Below, in pieces: positions 6,212 through 8,883 of a stretch of DNA of 8,883 bases. The stretch is from positions 1-8,883 of the forward strand of contig DATAPE010000104.1 in assembly GCA_036265345.1 (NCBI GenBank), in the 5' to 3' direction. The DNA comes from DATAPE01 sp036265345 (lineage in GTDB: Bacteria > Actinomycetota > CADDZG01 > WHSQ01). The notes beneath the pieces are model-generated. The model was not told where the DNA came from. It did no database searches and worked only from the letters and a program-made list of their open reading frames with translations. Positions within the stretch are counted from its first letter, which is position 1. Each line of letters begins with the position of its first letter. Position numbers and translations under genes: made by a program.

Positions 6212-7012
6212 TCAGCCGGGCCGATCGGTCGACGGTTGGACGTCGGCCTTGGTGATCGCGAGATAGGTAACGAGCACCACGATGAGGACTCCCAATACCA
6301 ACACCACAGGCCCATCGCCCAGCCCGACTCCGCTCACAGGTTTTGGTTTGGCCAGGCCGTCGGCGATCGAGGCTCCGATCGGTCGCGTGACCACGTACGC
6401 GAACCAGAACGACAAAACAGCGTTCCAGCGCAGCCACCGAAAGCCGACCGCAGGGATGACGATCACCGCGACGAAGACAGCAGTCGATGGGAGATATCCG
6501 AGCTTGAGCGTATAGGCGGTGAAGTCCCCAAGGGCGGTTCCCATCGCAAAGGTGGCGACCACTGCGGCCCAGTAGAACGCCTCCCGCCGAGGTGTATCGA
6601 TACTGTGGATCGACAGAGTCTTCTCGGTCCGCTGCCAAACGACGAAAACTGCGATCAATGCGATCGCATAAAGGATCGTGGAGATCGTGTAGGGCACTCC
6701 GAGACCCACGTGGAGGACGTCGGCGGCCATCGTCCCGAAGATCCCGACCATCACGACTGCGAACCAGTACGTCCACGCCACGTAGCGGCCCATCCTGAAC
6801 TGCAGCGCCAGCGCGAAGACGAATCCCGCGAAGCCCAGAAGGACCGCGAGCACCGGGGGCATGGCGTGAACCAGAAAATCAGATGTGGACTCGCCCATCG
6901 CAGTCGACAGAAGCTTGATGATCCAGAACAACACCGTGATCTCGGGGACCCTCAGCGCGCCTTTCTTCGTCAACCAGGATGCGAAGGGACGCGCCACTGT
7001 CGAGCTCACCAC
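6212..7012 (-). CDS. Four-repeat DUF347 (COG4705-type) integral membrane protein
   Basis: A 266-residue membrane protein built from four internal repeats, each with the pattern (F/Y)-W-x9-G-x4-D. The key residues are W30/G40/D45, W83/G93/D98, W148/G158/D163 and W203/G213/D218, aligning without gaps. This is the arrangement described for DUF347: four copies, a conserved tryptophan and about two membrane helices per copy. The segment TLSIHSIDTPRREAFYW between repeats 2 and 3 looks like a conserved polar loop of COG4705 proteins. The four buried aspartates and the pseudo-symmetry suggest a transporter or channel, but no substrate is known to me. The start is GTG at 7012, preceded by a modest AGGA (7020-7017); a GTG at 6997 is an alternative. 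It leads the likely operon with the DUF6518-like gene and diverges from cyclase B across 163 nt. Confidence 0.88.
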   Translation of the reverse strand: MVSSTVARPFASWLTKKGALRVPEITVLFWIIKLLSTAMGESTSDFLVHAMPPVLAVLLGFAGFVFALALQFRMGRYVAWTYWFAVVMVGIFGTMAADVLHVGLGVPYTISTILYAIALIAVFVVWQRTEKTLSIHSIDTPRREAFYWAAVVATFAMGTALGDFTAYTLKLGYLPSTAVFVAVIVIPAVGFRWLRWNAVLSFWFAYVVTRPIGASIADGLAKPKPVSGVGLGDGPVVLVLGVLIVVLVTYLAITKADVQPSTDRPG

Positions 7013-7175
7013 GGCATCCTAGGAATCCGCACGCGCTAGTTGGCGGGCCGATCGATCCCAAAAACCGGCCCTGCGCCCCGCAGCCTCGAGGAGGTCCATC
7101 GCGTCCAGGCGAGGCACGGCCATTGGACCGCTCAACGGATCAACCCGCTGGACGGAGGGGGTGCGACGGAGTCTG
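7013..7175. promoter_or_regulatory. Divergent gap expected to hold promoters for the DUF347 operon and cyclase B
   Basis: The gap separates two genes transcribed away from each other, so promoters of both should lie here, although some of it may encode the start of cyclase B. I could not find a confident -35/-10 pair on either strand. It contains the palindrome GATCGATC (7050-7057) inside a larger inverted repeat (7045-7071) and a 34-codon minus-strand open frame (7019-7123). Confidence 0.45.
7045..7071. repeat. Inverted repeat in the divergent gap
   Basis: GGGCCG (7045-7050) and CGGCCC (7066-7071) are perfect inverted arms around a 15-nt centre that includes five A (7060-7064). It could be a regulator site shared by the two divergent genes. 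Six-base GC arms are common by chance in this composition. Confidence 0.25.
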
Positions 7176-8883
7176 ATGGAGGTCATGCGGATCTGTCCGA
7201 ATTGCCACGAGGAAAATCCTGATCGCGCCAAGTTCTGTCTGAACTGCGCGCAACCGCTATCCGAGGCTGCCCTCGGCCCCCGCGAGACCCGGAAGACCGT
7301 AACGGTGCTCTTCGCTGACGTCTCGGGCTCCACAGGGATCGGCGAGAAGCTGGACCCCGAGTCGCTGCGCCGCGTGATGGGCGGCTACTTCGAGAAGATG
7401 CGCGCCGTCATAGAACGGCACGGAGGCACGGTAGAGAAATTCATCGGCGACGCCGTCATGGCGGTCTTTGGCATCCCAGTGCTCCACGACGACGATGCCC
7501 TGCGAGCGGTGCGAGCCGCGATCGAGATGAAGGCAGCCCTCAACCTCTACAACCAGGAGTTGCAGCCGGAACGGGGAGTGAGCATCGCCGTACGCACGGG
7601 GATCAATTCCGGAGAGGTCGTGGCGGGGATCGGCGACACCGGGCACACCCTGGTCACCGGAGACCCGGTCAACGTTGCCGCACGATTCGAACAAACAGCG
7701 GGTCCCGACGAGGTGCTTATCGGGGAGGAGACATACCGGCTCGTGCACGATGCAGTCGAGGTCGTGCCACTCGGAAGCATTGCGGTCAAGGGAAAGAGTG
7801 AACCTGTCTCGGCCTTCAAGCTGATCAGAGTGATCAGCGGTGTCGAAGGATTCACCCGCCATTTCGACTCCCCCATGATCGGTAGAGAGAATGAGAAGGG
7901 GCTGTTAACTCAGGCATACGAGCGAGTCCGGCGGGAAAGCACGAGTCATCTCTTTACGGTGCTGGGATCCGTTGGAGTAGGTAAATCGCGTTTGGTGTCA
8001 GAGTTCCTAACCGCCGTTGCAGCCGAGGCGATGGTGCTGCAGGGACGCTGCCTCAACTATGGCGAGGGCATCACCTTCTATCCCGTTGCCGAAGTGGTCA
8101 AGAAGGCTGCCGGAATCGTGGACGAAGACTCGGCCCGAGAGATCTTGACCAAGTTGGCCGCGTTGATGCCGGACGACGATGCCAGGGATGTCGTGGCGGA
8201 GCGACTGGCACAGATGATGGGAGTGATCGAAGCTACCGCTTCGGCAGAAGAGATCGCGTGGTCGGTACGCAAGTTACTCGAGGCCTTAGCCCATGTACGT
8301 CCCGTCGTGGTCCTCTTCGATGACATCCATTGGGGCGAGCCAACCTTCCTGGACCTGGCCGAGCAACTCGCCGACTGGTCGAGGGATGCGCCGATCCTTC
8401 TCGTTTGCACCGCACGCGAAGAACTCTTGGACAAACGTCCCGGGTGGGGTGGTGGAAAGATGAACGCGACCTCCATCCTCCTCGAACCTCTAACAGTGAA
8501 CGAGTGTGGGGTCCTCATCGCGAATCTCCTCGGACAGGCCGGCCTGGCCACCGACGTGACCGACAGGATCGGCGCCACCGCGGAGGGAAATCCTCTCTTC
8601 GTAGAGCAGATGGTTTCGATGCTCATCGACGAAGGGGAAATAGCGCGGGATGGTGACACCTGGATCGCGGTCGGAGACCTCAACAAGATTGCGTTGCCTC
8701 CAACCGTTCAAGCGTTGATCGCTGCCCGCGTCGATCGACTTCCCAGTCAAGAGCGAGGCATTATCGAGCGCGCGGCGATAGTGGGAACCGTCTTCTATCG
8801 AGACGCGATTGCCGAACTGTCGCCTGAGGATGAGCGAAGCAGGGTTGGCACGTGGCTGATGGCGTTGGTGCGTAAGGAGCTGA
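7176..8883 (+). CDS. Cyclase B: zinc ribbon, class III nucleotide cyclase and AAA_16 ATPase (3' end outside window)
   Basis: The frame is open to the window edge (569 codons) and lacks its C-terminus. One Cys4 zinc ribbon opens it (C7/C10/C21/C24), where cyclase A has two. The cyclase domain (about 38-218) has metal-binding D48 (LFADVSGST) and D92 (EKFIGDAVM), K88, and transition-state N166 and R170 in GDPVNVAAR; L159 stands where classical adenylate cyclases have Asp. The ATPase domain begins near P233-MIGRE: Walker A GSVGVGKS (264-271), Walker B VVVLFDDIHW (377-386) and EGNPLFVEQ from 470. TPR or other helical repeats are expected beyond the edge. Start choice is uncertain: ATG 7176 follows ACGGAG by 4 nt; ATG 7185, giving MRICPNC, has GGAGG only 2 nt away; GTG 7161 is also in frame. 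The shared architecture marks it as a paralogue of cyclase A. It is probably a cytoplasmic sensor with unknown input. Confidence 0.92.
   Translation, partial: MEVMRICPNCHEENPDRAKFCLNCAQPLSEAALGPRETRKTVTVLFADVSGSTGIGEKLDPESLRRVMGGYFEKMRAVIERHGGTVEKFIGDAVMAVFGIPVLHDDDALRAVRAAIEMKAALNLYNQELQPERGVSIAVRTGINSGEVVAGIGDTGHTLVTGDPVNVAARFEQTAGPDEVLIGEETYRLVHDAVEVVPLGSIAVKGKSEPVSAFKLIRVISGVEGFTRHFDSPMIGRENEKGLLTQAYERVRRESTSHLFTVLGSVGVGKSRLVSEFLTAVAAEAMVLQGRCLNYGEGITFYPVAEVVKKAAGIVDEDSAREILTKLAALMPDDDARDVVAERLAQMMGVIEATASAEEIAWSVRKLLEALAHVRPVVVLFDDIHWGEPTFLDLAEQLADWSRDAPILLVCTAREELLDKRPGWGGGKMNATSILLEPLTVNECGVLIANLLGQAGLATDVTDRIGATAEGNPLFVEQMVSMLIDEGEIARDGDTWIAVGDLNKIALPPTVQALIAARVDRLPSQERGIIERAAIVGTVFYRDAIAELSPEDERSRVGTWLMALVRKEL

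Noticed and set aside
5607..6776. 389-codon minus-strand open frame overlapping both membrane genes
   Set aside because: Its translation is Arg/Gly/Asp-rich low-complexity sequence with no domain, while the overlapping frame encodes two clear membrane proteins. Long shadow frames are common in GC-rich coding DNA.
6140..7039. 299-codon plus-strand frame opposite the membrane genes
   Set aside because: Composition (His, Arg, Asp, Pro-rich) is that of an antisense shadow; no ribosome site or motif.
7257..8686. Minus-strand frames of 201 and 202 codons over cyclase B
   Set aside because: Antisense shadows of the cyclase and ATPase domains; no recognisable motif.

Overview
GC-rich DNA with GC-biased third codon positions, TTG and GTG starts beside strong purine-rich Shine-Dalgarno sites, and a gene set (zinc-ribbon/class III cyclase/AAA proteins, a DUF4242 nickel-binding-type protein, a secreted purple-acid-phosphatase-like enzyme with a GDIAC opening) that points to a soil or freshwater actinomycete (Actinomycetota), possibly a deep-branching class. 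This placement rests on gene content only. No rRNA, tRNA, CRISPR array, transposase, phage gene or integrase was recognised.

Layout. Bases 2-262 hold the 3' end of an unrecognised plus-strand gene. A secreted metallophosphoesterase (396-1373, +) and a small DUF4242 protein (1592-1873, +) follow. Four minus-strand genes come next, named in their own transcription order: a four-repeat DUF347 membrane protein (7012-6212), a DUF6518-like membrane protein 18 nt behind it (6193-5621), an unrecognised secreted ten-cysteine protein (5501-4344), and a 739-residue zinc-ribbon/cyclase/ATPase protein (cyclase A, 4111-1892), which meets DUF4242 tail to tail with an 18-nt gap. From a divergent gap (7013-7175) a second zinc-ribbon/cyclase/ATPase gene (cyclase B, 7176 onward, +) runs off the right edge, still open after 569 codons.

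How the genes may work together. Cyclases A and B are paralogous multidomain proteins: N-terminal Cys4 zinc ribbons, a class III nucleotide cyclase domain with metal-binding and transition-state residues intact, then an AAA_16/STAND-type ATPase. They could be cytoplasmic sensors making a cyclic nucleotide. The DUF347 and DUF6518-like genes look like one transcription unit. The two exported proteins act outside the membrane. No sequence evidence ties these pieces into one pathway, and I do not see a convincing undescribed multi-gene defence or mobile system. The most open questions are the secreted ten-cysteine protein, the shortened C-terminus of cyclase A, and whether the two cyclases differ in substrate or input.
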